DNA of 64,000 nucleotides from Haloferula helveola (lineage in GTDB: Bacteria > Verrucomicrobiota > Verrucomicrobiia > Verrucomicrobiales > Akkermansiaceae): the NCBI RefSeq assembly GCF_037076345.1, contig NZ_AP024702.1, positions 5,270,001-5,334,000 of the forward strand. Reading direction: 5' to 3'. The first letter of the stretch is position 1. Each line of letters starts with the position of its first letter. Of this stretch, positions 47,101 through 55,536 are shown piece by piece. The notes under the pieces are model-generated. The model ran no database searches. It was not told the DNA's origin and was given only the letters and a program-made list of their open reading frames with translations. The translations under genes were made by a program, and so were the position numbers.

Positions 47101-48011
47101 AACTCGGCGGCAAAGACACCGCTTTCCGAAAAGCTTCCGTCGTCGCCCTGCTTGTCGAGCCTCAGGACACGCTCAGAAACCTCCGTGAGATACTTCTCGC
47201 TGACCTTATCGCTCCACTTCTTGAACATCGCGGCGCGATCCTCGACCGTGCGGCTGGCGATGTCGTCGAGCAGCCAATAGAGGTGATTCCGGTTATCCTC
47301 GATACCATGGCGGAAACGATGGGTCTCGGCCACGTAGAGCACTCCCTGTTCGTCGAATGCGAGCGCTGTCGGCGAAGTCACGTCCTGGTTAGCATGGTTC
47401 GCGACAACCCGCCCCATCGTACCTTGGGGGATGCTCGACCCGGGAAGCCCGGCGAAAGGAACCAGACCGGCGACACCCTTCTCACCGAGCTGCGGCGGCA
47501 TGATCGGATTCGAGTAGTTGTCGAAAACGAAGTGGTCGGCGGCGATAACACCCCAACTTCCGGTCTCGTTGTCGAGGATCCGCAAACGGACCTCCTTGCC
47601 GCGCCAGGATTTCACATTCCAGACGATGCGTCGGCACATCAGGTCATTGTTGCCCGTCTCCTCGAGTACCACCTTGTCACCGACCAGCATCTGCACCGCG
47701 GTCTTGCCCGGATGCTTGCCTCCGGCAATCGTGAAGGCGAGGTAGTCAGCCTTCACCTTCAAGGGCGGAGAAGTGAGTGATCCGGTCGCCTCGTCGCCAC
47801 CGTGGGCGGAGCAAACGAGCGATTTGCCGCTGAACCCCGTAAGCTTGCCGTTCAGCCCGGCCATTTCGCCGGGAACCGGGGCGTCACCGAAAGCCATTCC
47901 TTCGACCGACCAATCCCCCAGACCGTCACCTTCGAAGGCCTGAATCACCTCGGAGGCAGCCATCGCGGCACCCGGGCTGCCGAGAATCGCCAAAAACCAA
48001 ATCCATTTCAT
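44160..48011 (-). CDS. PVC-type secreted beta-propeller/HEAT-repeat cytochrome c (membrane-bound dehydrogenase-like)
   Basis: Start at ATG 48011, with a signal peptide (MKWIWFLAILGSPGAAMA); 1283 residues. A beta-sandwich N-domain (20-150) is followed by an NHL/glucose-dehydrogenase-like propeller (about 190-620, including PSGLAYHPGTG and NPKEIAFDEYGN). A long HEAT/ARM region (about 640-1100) has repeats such as VRTRAHLALVG and VRLAAVVALGRK. A C-terminal cytochrome domain carries the single heme motif CMRCH near 1160. This domain order matches the PVC-type proteins often linked to sulfatases and polysaccharide breakdown, though no sulfatase is in this window. The electron partner is unknown. 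Confidence 0.9.
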   Translation of the reverse strand: MKWIWFLAILGSPGAAMAASEVIQAFEGDGLGDWSVEGMAFGDAPVPGEMAGLNGKLTGFSGKSLVCSAHGGDEATGSLTSPPLKVKADYLAFTIAGGKHPGKTAVQMLVGDKVVLEETGNNDLMCRRIVWNVKSWRGKEVRLRILDNETGSWGVIAADHFVFDNYSNPIMPPQLGEKGVAGLVPFAGLPGSSIPQGTMGRVVANHANQDVTSPTALAFDEQGVLYVAETHRFRHGIEDNRNHLYWLLDDIASRTVEDRAAMFKKWSDKVSEKYLTEVSERVLRLDKQGDDGSFSESGVFAAEFNGALEGTMAGVFPYRGMVYVANIPSILGLVDKDGDGKADDRVVIEDGFGVRVSFSGHDLNGFELGPDGRIYGTVGDRGFNVGTREGVHYEYPNQGAVFRFDPDGSNFEVIHTGLRNPKEIAFDEYGNAFSVDNNSDQGDAARLVYVVEGADSGWRMGHQIMHSFHRQIGLEQHPPNFWMAEEMWKPANDKQPASLLPPVDNITSGPSGLAYHPGTGFLEEEVGRFLICDYRGSESSSGIQSFAVKPSGAGMKLVDSRRFMWGVCATDVTYSWDGRVFVSDFVTGWRSHEDGRVIELSAGEAYQADAARDTAKLIREGFDQRESKELVGLLKHPDMRVRTRAHLALVGKADGLDSLKEVATNGEGLERLHAIWGLGVIARRGNMALPKVDDDDFGPVPGGRQREQAQNVLVDLLKDGDPEIRAQAVKVLGDSGIVGDKINFSGLLADVSARVRMFAAISAAKTSAVGSLPFIWKMLEANSDADPYLRHAGAYALAELANPVTLTGLTTHEDKSVRLAAVVALGRKHDASVAGFLRDEDPEVMREAVRVIHDNRIEDSRSVLAELLDQPRYDDFTEMIWRRLIHSAYRVGGEANAKRLVDAAMNPKVPAPVRREALRLLGDWKKPFVVDTSTGTFDPLPERDGSALAGSVGGRVDDLLRIDGSLLEDAVSMLAKTATDLSKVDPALLKAKVSDLSLPGGARAGLLDLWAKRSGNSGKATLMELAASESDEVAFAAIGWLQKQKAPEASELLVKETESAEAARAQKAWGLLQAMEGEKVALRFAKAVDGLIASSGKGAAAIEILEGARSRPEDIVKAAVERYDAAVSKSEDPLFASYPSLLGGNAEKGARLFESHPAAQCMRCHRADGTNAADLAGPELSTVGKRLPRLKLLESLVMPGAEVASGYGVVAVTLKDGTSEGGTLVEKQSEFVELDVAGEKKRIPRDKIETISEPVSAMPPMGALLKPDELRDLVEWLSRRKGK

Positions 48012-48130
48012 CGGCGCCCAACCTATCCGCCGCGGGAATTCTGGCAACCTCGCTCCCGGGCAGCACCGATGGCCGCCAATCCCTCGAATCTCTTGCGACC
48101 GGAGCCATCCCGCCCTAGAACCCCGCCGCC

Positions 48131-48982
48131 ATGGCGGGCTTTCTCTCCTCCATTTACAACAAACTGGCGAACAAGGCCGAGATCGACTGGGACGAACTCG
48201 AGGCGGATTTCGTGGGCGCCGACCTCGGGCCGAAGCTCTCCATGCTGCTGGTGGACGAACTCCAGGATCTAGGAAGGAAAGTTTCGGCCGACGATGTCGT
48301 CGAGGCAGCCCGCCAGCACATCGCGCAACGCCTTCCGGCCGATTCCCCACCGCCGCTGCCGCTCTCAGCCGGCAAACCCTTCACCTTTCTCGTCGTAGGC
48401 GTGAACGGCGTCGGAAAGACGACTTCCTGCGCGAAACTGGCCCACTGGCTCCAAGGACGCGGCGCTCCAACCGTGCTTGCGGCGGCCGACACCTTCCGTG
48501 CCGCGGCCACCGAACAACTCGAACGTTGGGGCACGCGGCTCGGGATTCCGGTCGTCAAGGGGCCACCGAATTCCGATCCGTCTTCCGTCTGCTACAACGC
48601 CCACCAGCAGGCGATCACCGACGGAGCCCGCTATCTGATCTGCGACACCGCCGGTCGATTGCATACTCGGCATAACCTGATGGAGGAGTTGGCGAAGATC
48701 CGGCGCACCCTGGCGAAGCAGGATGAGTCAGCGCCCCACCTCACGCTTCTCGCGGTTGATGCGACGACCGGCTCGAATGCCCTCGAGCAGGCCAAGGTGT
48801 TTCACAAGGCATCACCCCTCGACGGCCTCATCGTCACGAAAATGGATGGCTCAGGGAAGGGCGGCATCATCGTGCCGATTTATGAGCAACTCAGAATCCC
48901 GCCCCGTTTCATCGGGACTGGTGAGGAGCCCGAACAGTTCGCTTTGTTCAACAAGGCGCGATTCCTTGAGGAGCTGATTTGA
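48131..48982 (+). CDS. ftsY: Signal recognition particle receptor FtsY
   Basis: SRP-type GTPase that docks SRP-ribosome complexes at the membrane. 283 residues, a short form lacking the acidic A-domain found in E. coli; the N and G domains are complete. G motifs: GVNGVGKTTSCAKLA, AADTFRAAATEQL, CDTAGRLHT, TKMDGSGKGG and FIGTGEEPEQFALF. Its stop overlaps the TTG start of the ketoacyl-synthase-like gene (TTGA). The divergent cytochrome gene lies upstream, with a 119-nt gap. Confidence 0.96.
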   Translation: MAGFLSSIYNKLANKAEIDWDELEADFVGADLGPKLSMLLVDELQDLGRKVSADDVVEAARQHIAQRLPADSPPPLPLSAGKPFTFLVVGVNGVGKTTSCAKLAHWLQGRGAPTVLAAADTFRAAATEQLERWGTRLGIPVVKGPPNSDPSSVCYNAHQQAITDGARYLICDTAGRLHTRHNLMEELAKIRRTLAKQDESAPHLTLLAVDATTGSNALEQAKVFHKASPLDGLIVTKMDGSGKGGIIVPIYEQLRIPPRFIGTGEEPEQFALFNKARFLEELI

Positions 48983-50028
48983 GCACGACCATCAGCGGTG
49001 CGGGCTGCCTCGGCGCCCTCGGGAACAGTCTGGAAGATCATCTCGACTCTTTGCGGAGTGGCCGGCCCGCCCTCCGTCCTCTCTCTGAACTCCCCGATTC
49101 TCCCGCCGGATTCGACGATCTGACCGCCGGATGGATCCGCCCCCGCTCCCTGCTGGTCCACCGGAAGTGGTCGCCGTCCAGCGCCGCAGCCCTCCACGTC
49201 GCCCGTGAAGCAGTGAACGCGGCCGGCTGGTCCTCTGACGATCTTGCGGAAACCGCCGTCTTCCTCGGCACCAGCCGGGGCGCTCTCGCCGGTTGGCTGG
49301 AACCGTGGCCCGGTCGCCGCGACTTCAACCTCCTCGCCGCCAGCAACTCACTCGCTTCGGAGCCGGCCGCAGCCGTGTCAGCCGAACTCGGGATTCGCGG
49401 GCCATGGCACGTGGTCTCCACAGGCTGCTGCGCCGGTCTCGACGCTCTCGCGACCGCCGAATTGTGGATCGAAGCAGGCAGGATTGAGCGGGCTCTCGTG
49501 ATCGCGGTGGACCTCCCCCTTGTCGGCCCGATTCTCGACGCCTACCGGAGAACTGGACTCCTCGCTTCCGGTGACGGTCCCGGGATGCGGCCTGCCGAAG
49601 GTGCCGCCGCTGTCTGCATCGAGAAGGCCGGAGCTCAAGATCTCGCCCAGTTGCTGCAGTGCCATTCCATCTCGGACACCGAGGCATTGGTCTCTTCCGG
49701 ACGAAGCCCCCATGCACTGCGCAAGCTCCTTCACTCGGCGAGCACCCAACATGGAGTTCCCGCCCTGTGTGTCGCCCACGCCAGCGGCACCGAACAGAAC
49801 CGAAGCGTCGAGCGAGAAGCGATCGAATCCGAATTCGGCGCCTCGATGCCGGTTGTCGAGTTCAAGTCCCGCACCGGACACTGCATCGGCTCGAGCGGTT
49901 TGCTTGAGCTCGCCCTTGCCCAGACAGGCATGACAACCCCTCCGCTTCCCCCCGGCTCACTCGTCTTCAAAATCGCATCCGCACTCGGGGGCAAACACAC
50001 CCTCGCCGCCATCTCCCTGCCATCATGA
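48979..50028 (+). CDS. Minimal beta-ketoacyl synthase-like thiolase-fold protein
   Basis: 349 residues beginning at TTG 48979 (an ATG start is absent), short for the KAS I/II family (about 410). The Cys-His-His triad appears intact: STGCCAGLDALA (Cys), AHASGTEQNRSVE (the HGTGT-like His) and KSRTGHCIGSSG (second His). The sequence is otherwise quite divergent. It may condense acyl chains or be a non-catalytic chain-length-factor-like partner. It is overlapped with ftsY (TTGA) and with the downstream transpeptidase/phosphatase fusion (ATGA), a curious coupling of secretion, lipid-type and wall-type genes. The pathway is unknown. Confidence 0.82.
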   Translation: MSTTISGAGCLGALGNSLEDHLDSLRSGRPALRPLSELPDSPAGFDDLTAGWIRPRSLLVHRKWSPSSAAALHVAREAVNAAGWSSDDLAETAVFLGTSRGALAGWLEPWPGRRDFNLLAASNSLASEPAAAVSAELGIRGPWHVVSTGCCAGLDALATAELWIEAGRIERALVIAVDLPLVGPILDAYRRTGLLASGDGPGMRPAEGAAAVCIEKAGAQDLAQLLQCHSISDTEALVSSGRSPHALRKLLHSASTQHGVPALCVAHASGTEQNRSVEREAIESEFGASMPVVEFKSRTGHCIGSSGLLELALAQTGMTTPPLPPGSLVFKIASALGGKHTLAAISLPS

Positions 50029-51143
50029 ACGCGCTCTCGATCGATGTCTCCGTGGATGACCAGGAGCTCCGCCTTCTTCGGAATGGAGAACCAGTGCGTC
50101 GATGGCCGATTTCGACCGCAGCCAAAGGTGTCGGTTTCGAGGAGGGCAGCTATCGCACACCCACCGGCAATTTCGTGATATCGGATAAGATCGGAGACGG
50201 TGCTGATGCGGCCACCATCTTCAGAAGCCGCAAGCCCGATGGTGCGTGGGATGGTTCCCAACTCGATGCCGATCTGGTTCTTTCCCGGATCCTTTGGCTG
50301 GGCGGAACGGACCCGGCGAACGCGAATACCAAAGACCGATACATCTACATCCACGGCACGAATCATATTGATGACTTGGGACACCCGGCGAGTTGCGGCT
50401 GCGTCCGAATGTCGCCTGAGGCGGTGATCGAATTGTTCGATCTCGTGGATATCGGAACGAGGATACGTATTTTCCCTAAGACACGACCGAGCGGGAAACT
50501 TATCTTCTTCGACTGTGACTCAACCCTCTCGAGCATTGAGGGAATTGATGAATTGGCACGTGCCGGCGGTGATGAAGTCTTCCGCAAGGTCGAGTCACTC
50601 ACCAACGCGGCGATGAATGGTGAGATACCGATTCATGAGGTGTTTCCAAAGCGAATGGAGATCATCCGCCCGAACCGCGACTTGTGCGATTCGGTGGCCC
50701 GCAAGTACATCGAAACCGAGACACCGGGCGTCCGTTCATTCATCAGTCAGTTGAAGGAGAGCGGCTGGACGCCGGTCATTCTCTCCGGAGGCTTCGCTCC
50801 ACTCATTGAGCCTTTGGCCAAGGAGCTCGGAATCCGGCACATCGAGGCCGTACCCTTGTATTTCAGCACTGAAGGCGAATATTCAGGCTACGGATCGGGC
50901 TTCCCCACCACCCGCAACGGCGGCAAACCCGAGGTCATCGAGGCGTGGAAACAGGCGATGCTTCCGGAACGCACCATCATGGTCGGGGACGGGATTTCGG
51001 ACATGGAATCCAAGACAGCAGTCGATCTGTTCATCGGCTATGGTGGAGTGGTGGAACGCGAACCGGTGAGGAAGGGAGCCGATCTCTGGATAACCGATTT
51101 CAATGCGGCTTCTCCGGGTGCCCTTGATGCCTTCGAGGCATAA
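50025..51143 (+). CDS. Fusion of YkuD L,D-transpeptidase domain to SerB-like HAD phosphatase
   Basis: Two complete domains in 372 residues. Residues 1-150 are a YkuD L,D-transpeptidase-type domain with the catalytic His (YIHGTNHIDDLG) and the GHPASCGCVRMS Cys motif. Residues 158-372 are a HAD-IB phosphatase with all four motifs: FFDCDSTLSS (DxDxT), ILSGGF, GGKPEV (Lys) and MVGDGISDME. The second half resembles phosphoserine phosphatase. No signal peptide precedes the YkuD domain, so the protein is predicted cytoplasmic, unusual for a cross-linking enzyme. Perhaps it processes a soluble peptide or phosphorylated wall precursor (inference). The start overlaps the KAS-like gene by 4 nt. Confidence 0.92.
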   Translation: MNALSIDVSVDDQELRLLRNGEPVRRWPISTAAKGVGFEEGSYRTPTGNFVISDKIGDGADAATIFRSRKPDGAWDGSQLDADLVLSRILWLGGTDPANANTKDRYIYIHGTNHIDDLGHPASCGCVRMSPEAVIELFDLVDIGTRIRIFPKTRPSGKLIFFDCDSTLSSIEGIDELARAGGDEVFRKVESLTNAAMNGEIPIHEVFPKRMEIIRPNRDLCDSVARKYIETETPGVRSFISQLKESGWTPVILSGGFAPLIEPLAKELGIRHIEAVPLYFSTEGEYSGYGSGFPTTRNGGKPEVIEAWKQAMLPERTIMVGDGISDMESKTAVDLFIGYGGVVEREPVRKGADLWITDFNAASPGALDAFEA

Positions 51144-51274
51144 GTACGGTCGCTCCGTAATATCAACTGGGCCGAAGGCAGGCGCAGCAACCGTTGAGGC
51201 GCTGTTCTGCCCTGCATTCACAACTCGATTATATCTTGCGCAAGACACTGACCCTCAGTATCCCGGCCTTCGCC

Positions 51275-51631
51275 ATGAGCAGCAAAACGAAAAAGACCAA
51301 CAAAGGGAAACGCTACACCGATCAGGAAAAGGCCGAGATCCTTGCCTACGTCGAAGAAGTGAATTCCGCCAAGGGACGCGGTGGCCAGAGCGCCGCATCG
51401 AAGAAATACAAGATCTCTCCGCTGACGATCTCCAGCTGGCTCAAGTCCGCTGGCGCCGCACCGAAAAAGAAGCGCGGCCGCAAGGCGAAAGCCGTCAAGG
51501 TTTCCGCAACCGGCGGCTCGATCGAGAAGAAGCTCGCGAAGCTTCAGAGTCTCCACAAGGAGATCGCCCGCACCGAGAGCACCCTTGCCAAACTCCAGTC
51601 GCAGTTCGAGAGCCTGAAGGCCTCGCTGTAA
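51275..51631 (+). CDS. Transposase-like HTH protein with coiled-coil tail, orphan
   Basis: Start at ATG 51275 (MSSKTKKTNKGKRYTDQEK), 118 residues. The middle is an IS3 OrfA-like helix-turn-helix (QEKAEILAYVEEVNSAKGRG, SAASKKYKISPLTISSWLK). A basic linker and a short leucine-rich coiled coil (KKLAKLQSLHKEIARTESTL) follow. There is no adjacent catalytic OrfB, no terminal inverted repeats and no target duplication seen, so it is probably a domesticated DNA-binding protein rather than an active element. It has its own terminator and a 131-nt upstream gap. Confidence 0.8.
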   Translation: MSSKTKKTNKGKRYTDQEKAEILAYVEEVNSAKGRGGQSAASKKYKISPLTISSWLKSAGAAPKKKRGRKAKAVKVSATGGSIEKKLAKLQSLHKEIARTESTLAKLQSQFESLKASL

Positions 51632-51656
51632 CGTCCGAACCAGCCCGAATTACGGC

Positions 51657-51690
51657 ACGCCCCGTCCTCCAACGAGGACCGGGGCGTTTT
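51657..51690 (+). terminator. Intrinsic terminator downstream of the HTH protein
   Basis: A 13-bp stem with one bulged C (ACGCCCCGTCCTC at 51657-51669; GAGGAC then GGGGCGT at 74-79 and 81-87), loop CAAC and a TTTT run. It also lies just beyond the convergent Nudix gene, but no T-run exists in that direction. Confidence 0.88.
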
Positions 51691-51695
51691 CATTG

Positions 51696-52202
51696 TCACC
51701 TACCCGAAGGCCAGAAGACATCGGTCTCGATGTCGAACCAGCCGACCTCCTCGCCATCGAAAACAAATCGGCCGAGGAAGGTCGTTCCGTCGAGCATCAG
51801 CGGCAACCAGTGGATGTCGTCACTCCACATGCGGTCGTAGGGAATGTCATCCAAGCGGCACCAGAGAGGCACTGCCTCGGGTGTTTCAACCGGCCGCCCT
51901 TCGAAGGAACCGGCAAGATAGACATGGCAAAGGATGTCCGGAACGTCGGACATCGCGAAATGGAGTTCTCCCATCTTCCGCGCACGCGGCACCCGGATTC
52001 CGAGTTCTTCCTCGGTTTCCCTCACCGCACATTCCAGAGGAGTCTCGCCGGGGTCGATCTTGCCCCCGGGGCCATTGATCTTTCCCGCACCCAGGCCGCG
52101 CTTCTTCTCGATCAGCAGGATCTCGCCGTCGCGGATCACGAACATCAGGGTCGCGTGAACCGGCGCACTCCAGCTTGCCCAGTCGATCGGTGAGTCATCC
52201 AT
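51696..52202 (-). CDS. Nudix hydrolase, MTH1-like 8-oxo-dGTP diphosphatase family
   Basis: Start at ATG 52202 (MDDSPIDWASWSAPVHATL), 168 residues. The Nudix box GGKIDPGETPLECAVRETEE plus ELGI fits GX5EX7REUXEEXGU. The upstream GKINGPGG and the C-terminal MWSDDIHWLPLMLDGTTFLG resemble the human MTH1 (NUDT1) layout, so sanitation of oxidised purine nucleotides is a reasonable guess. It follows gcvP on the same strand, 43 nt after its stop. Confidence 0.9.
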   Translation of the reverse strand: MDDSPIDWASWSAPVHATLMFVIRDGEILLIEKKRGLGAGKINGPGGKIDPGETPLECAVRETEEELGIRVPRARKMGELHFAMSDVPDILCHVYLAGSFEGRPVETPEAVPLWCRLDDIPYDRMWSDDIHWLPLMLDGTTFLGRFVFDGEEVGWFDIETDVFWPSGR

Positions 52203-52245
52203 CGGCACGCAGGGTTTCAAGCACGACCGGTGCCCGACCGCACGC

Positions 52246-55077
52246 TCATTCGGAAGCCGCGGCGTAGGCCTCGACGCTGTCGCAGGTGCAGACGAGGTTC
52301 CGGTCACCTGCCACGTTGTCGACGCGACCGACCGCCGGCCAGAACTTGTGTCGGCGCAGGGCCGCCAGCGGATAGGCGGCCTGCTCGCGGGTGTAGGAAT
52401 GACTCCAGTCATCCGCACAAACATCTTCGGCCGGATGAGGGGCGTTCTTGAGAACGTTGTCGGTCGGGTCCGCTTCACCATTGGCGACGGCCATGATTTC
52501 GCCCTGAATCGAGATCAGCGAATCGCAGAAGCGGTCGAGTTCAGCCTTCGACTCCGATTCGGTCGGTTCGATCATCAGCGTCCCGGCAACCGGCCAGCTC
52601 ATCGTCGGGGAGTGATAGCCGTAGTCCATGAGGCGCTTGGCGACATCCTCGACGGTGATACCGCTTTTGGCGGACAGACCACGCAGATCGATGATGCACT
52701 CGTGCGCGACGAGGCCTTTGTTGCCGGTGTAGAGAATCGGATAGAATGGAGCGAGACGCCGGGCCATGTAGTTGGCATTGAGAATCGCGACCTTGGTCGC
52801 CTCCGTCAGTCCTTCCGCACCCATCATGGCGATGTACATCCAGGAAATGGTGTTGATGGAAGCACTACCCCACGGAGCGGAACACACGACGCCCGCGGTG
52901 TCCCCCAGTTCCGAATGACCCGGGAGGAAGGGAACCAATTGCTCGGCAACACCGATCGGACCGACACCCGGGCCGCCACCGCCGTGTGGAATGCAGAAGG
53001 TCTTGTGCAGGTTCAGGTGGCACACATCAGCACCGATACGACCGGGACTCGTGAGTCCGACCTGGGCGTTCATGTTCGCGCCGTCCATGTAGACCTGCCC
53101 GCCCGCGCTGTGAATCCGCTCGCAGATGTCCACGATGGTGTCTTCGAACACGCCGTGCGTCGAAGGGTAGGTCACCATCAGGGCCGAAAGCCGATCGGCG
53201 TGTTCGTCGATTTTGGACTGGAGATCGGCCACGTCGATATTGCCGGCGTCGTCACAGGCAACGCCAACCACCCGCATGCCAGCCATCACGGCCGACGCCG
53301 GATTGGTGCCGTGGGCCGACAAAGGAATGAGACAGACGTCGCGATCCGCATCACCCCTTGATTCATGATAGCGACGGATCGCCAGCAACCCGGCATACTC
53401 CCCTTGGGAACCGGCATTCGGCTGGAGAGACACTGCTGCAAAACCGGTGATCTCAGCGAGCCATGCTTCGAGTTGGGAAAGCATTTCCCGATATCCCGCG
53501 CTCTGGCCGGCGGGAACAAAAGGATGCAGGTTCGCCACCTCATTCCAGCTCAGCGGCATCATCTCGGACGTCGCGTTGAGTTTCATCGTGCACGAACCGA
53601 GGGGGATCATCGATTCGTTGAGCGCGAGATCCTTCGACTCGAGACGCTTCAGGTATCGAAGCATCTCGGTCTCGGTGTGATACGAGTTGAAGACCTTTTG
53701 CTTGAGAAACTCCGACTCACGACGGAGCGAGGTCGGAATCCAGCCAGTCTCGCCCTCTTCAGACATTGCCGCACCGAAGAACTTGCAGACCCTTTCGACA
53801 TCATCGGGACCGCAGGTTTCATCGAGGGTGATCCCGACATGATCCGCATCGATCTCCCGCAGATTGAATCCACTCCCAACTGCCTTGTCGCATAGCTGGG
53901 ATGCTTCGCCTTGCACGTTCACCACGACCGTGTCGAAGCCCTCGTCAGCCAGCACCTTGACCCCACCGGCCTTCAACGAACCGGCAAGCCGACCCGCCAA
54001 TCCTGCCACCTTGCCCGCAATCGCAACCAACCCCTCGGGGCCATGGTAGACGGCATACATCGACGCCATCACGGCGAGCAGGACCTGTGCGGTGCAGATG
54101 TTCGAAGTCGCCTTGTCCCGACGGATGTGCTGCTCCCTCGTTTGAAGGGAGAGACGCAATCCCGGACGACCCTTCGGATCGTTCGAAACGCCGATCAGAC
54201 GGCCGGGAAGCTTCCGCTTGAGACGGTCGGTGCACGCCATGAATCCGGCATGCGGGCCTCCGAAACCCATCGGCACCCCGAAGCGCTGGCTCGACCCGAC
54301 ACAAATGTCGGCCCCGAACTCACCCGGTGCCTTCAGGACCGTGAGAGCGAGAATGTCAGCTGCGACAATGCTGAGGCCTTTGACTTCCTTCACCTTCGCG
54401 AAGAAGGCCGAGTAGTCCTCCACCCTGCCCAAGGTATCGGGATACTGGACGAGGGCCGCGAAGAAGCCTTCGACGGAAGAAGGTTCGAAGGTCCGCCAGT
54501 CGCCGACCTCAATCGTGATCCCCAGCGGCTCCGCCCGGGTCCTGACCACATCGATCGTCTGCGGGTGGCAGGCTTCCGAAACGAACATCACCTTCCCTTT
54601 CGGAGCGCCGGCAAGCGCGAGACTCATCGCCTCCGCCGCGGCGGTTCCCTCGTCGAGCAGGGACGCGTTCGCGACATCGAGGGCCGTCAGCTCCGTGATG
54701 AGGGTTTGGAAATTGAGCAAGGCCTCGAGCCGGCCTTGGGCGATCTCGGCCTGATAGGGTGTATAGGCGGTGTACCAGCCCGGGTTCTCAAGGATGTTCC
54801 GTTGAATCACGGTCGGGACCAAGGTCCCGTGATACCCCTGCCCGATGTAGCTGCGGAGCACGGTGTTGCCCGACATGATTCCGCGCAGCTTCTCAAGGGC
54901 CCCCGATTCGGAGAGCGCTTCGGGAAGCTCGAGCGGCCTTTCCGAACGGATCCCGGCAGGCACGGCATCGTCGATCAACCGGTCGATCGAGTCATAGCCG
55001 ACTTCTTCGAGAAGTCCGGAGAGTTCGGAACCTGTGGTGCCAAGGTGGCGGCTGCGGAAGTCGGAGTGCAGAGGCAT
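52246..55077 (-). CDS. gcvP: Glycine dehydrogenase (decarboxylating), P protein of the glycine cleavage system
   Basis: PLP enzyme that decarboxylates glycine and passes the aminomethyl group to lipoyl-GcvH. The single 943-residue chain holds both halves (the P1 and P2 subunits of some bacteria) in one polypeptide. It starts [11 protein letters not shown]-like ([13 protein letters not shown]). The PLP lysine motif is [19 protein letters not shown] near residue 689. It is the third cleavage gene after gcvT and gcvH, separated from gcvH by 70 nt that contain a hairpin. Confidence 0.97.
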   Translation of the reverse strand: MPLHSDFRSRHLGTTGSELSGLLEEVGYDSIDRLIDDAVPAGIRSERPLELPEALSESGALEKLRGIMSGNTVLRSYIGQGYHGTLVPTVIQRNILENPGWYTAYTPYQAEIAQGRLEALLNFQTLITELTALDVANASLLDEGTAAAEAMSLALAGAPKGKVMFVSEACHPQTIDVVRTRAEPLGITIEVGDWRTFEPSSVEGFFAALVQYPDTLGRVEDYSAFFAKVKEVKGLSIVAADILALTVLKAPGEFGADICVGSSQRFGVPMGFGGPHAGFMACTDRLKRKLPGRLIGVSNDPKGRPGLRLSLQTREQHIRRDKATSNICTAQVLLAVMASMYAVYHGPEGLVAIAGKVAGLAGRLAGSLKAGGVKVLADEGFDTVVVNVQGEASQLCDKAVGSGFNLREIDADHVGITLDETCGPDDVERVCKFFGAAMSEEGETGWIPTSLRRESEFLKQKVFNSYHTETEMLRYLKRLESKDLALNESMIPLGSCTMKLNATSEMMPLSWNEVANLHPFVPAGQSAGYREMLSQLEAWLAEITGFAAVSLQPNAGSQGEYAGLLAIRRYHESRGDADRDVCLIPLSAHGTNPASAVMAGMRVVGVACDDAGNIDVADLQSKIDEHADRLSALMVTYPSTHGVFEDTIVDICERIHSAGGQVYMDGANMNAQVGLTSPGRIGADVCHLNLHKTFCIPHGGGGPGVGPIGVAEQLVPFLPGHSELGDTAGVVCSAPWGSASINTISWMYIAMMGAEGLTEATKVAILNANYMARRLAPFYPILYTGNKGLVAHECIIDLRGLSAKSGITVEDVAKRLMDYGYHSPTMSWPVAGTLMIEPTESESKAELDRFCDSLISIQGEIMAVANGEADPTDNVLKNAPHPAEDVCADDWSHSYTREQAAYPLAALRRHKFWPAVGRVDNVAGDRNLVCTCDSVEAYAAASE

Positions 55078-55089
55078 GTCGGGGTGCTT

Positions 55090-55129
55090 GAAAATGAAGA
55101 GAGCCCGGGGGCAACGCCCGCCGGGACTC
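55090..55129 (-). terminator. Possible intra-operon terminator/attenuator between gcvH and gcvP
   Basis: A GC-rich hairpin (GAG-CCCGG-GGGC at 55101-55112 with GCCC-CCGGG-CTC at 55116-55129, two single-base bulges). On the minus strand it is followed by TCTTCATTTTC just upstream of the gcvP start. It may reduce read-through into gcvP or stabilise the gcvTH message. Confidence 0.5.
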
Positions 55130-55147
55130 GAAAGGGAGTTCGGTCGA

Positions 55148-55525
55148 TCAGCCGATCATCGAGGTGTAGGCGGCGGCATCCATCAGGCCTTCGACCTGTG
55201 CCGCGTCCTTGACCTTGAGCTTGAAGATCCAGCCGGCGCCATACGGATCCGTATTCACCAGCGAAGGGTCGCCCTCGACCGCATCATTGACCTCCACGAC
55301 CTCACCGGACACCGGCGCATAGATATCGCTGGCGGCCTTGACGGATTCGACCACGGCGGTGGGGTCGCCGGCGTCGACCTCGCGACCGACCTCAGGCAGT
55401 TCCACGAAAACGACGTCGGTCAGCTCTTCCTGGGCGTGGTCGGAGATTCCCACCGTAGCGGTGTCGCCATCAAGGCGGATCCATTCGTGGGAGCGGTTGT
55501 AGCGGAGGTCGTCGGGTACGTTCAT
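55148..55525 (-). CDS. gcvH: Glycine cleavage system H protein
   Basis: Small lipoyl carrier shuttling the aminomethyl group between P and T proteins; lipoylation needs LipA, encoded at about 42 kb. 125 residues, full length, with the lipoyl-lysine motif [19 protein letters not shown] and the family start [20 protein letters not shown]. It follows gcvT by 11 nt and precedes gcvP by 70 nt. Confidence 0.98.
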   Translation of the reverse strand: MNVPDDLRYNRSHEWIRLDGDTATVGISDHAQEELTDVVFVELPEVGREVDAGDPTAVVESVKAASDIYAPVSGEVVEVNDAVEGDPSLVNTDPYGAGWIFKLKVKDAAQVEGLMDAAAYTSMIG

Positions 55526-55536
55526 CGGTGCGGAAC

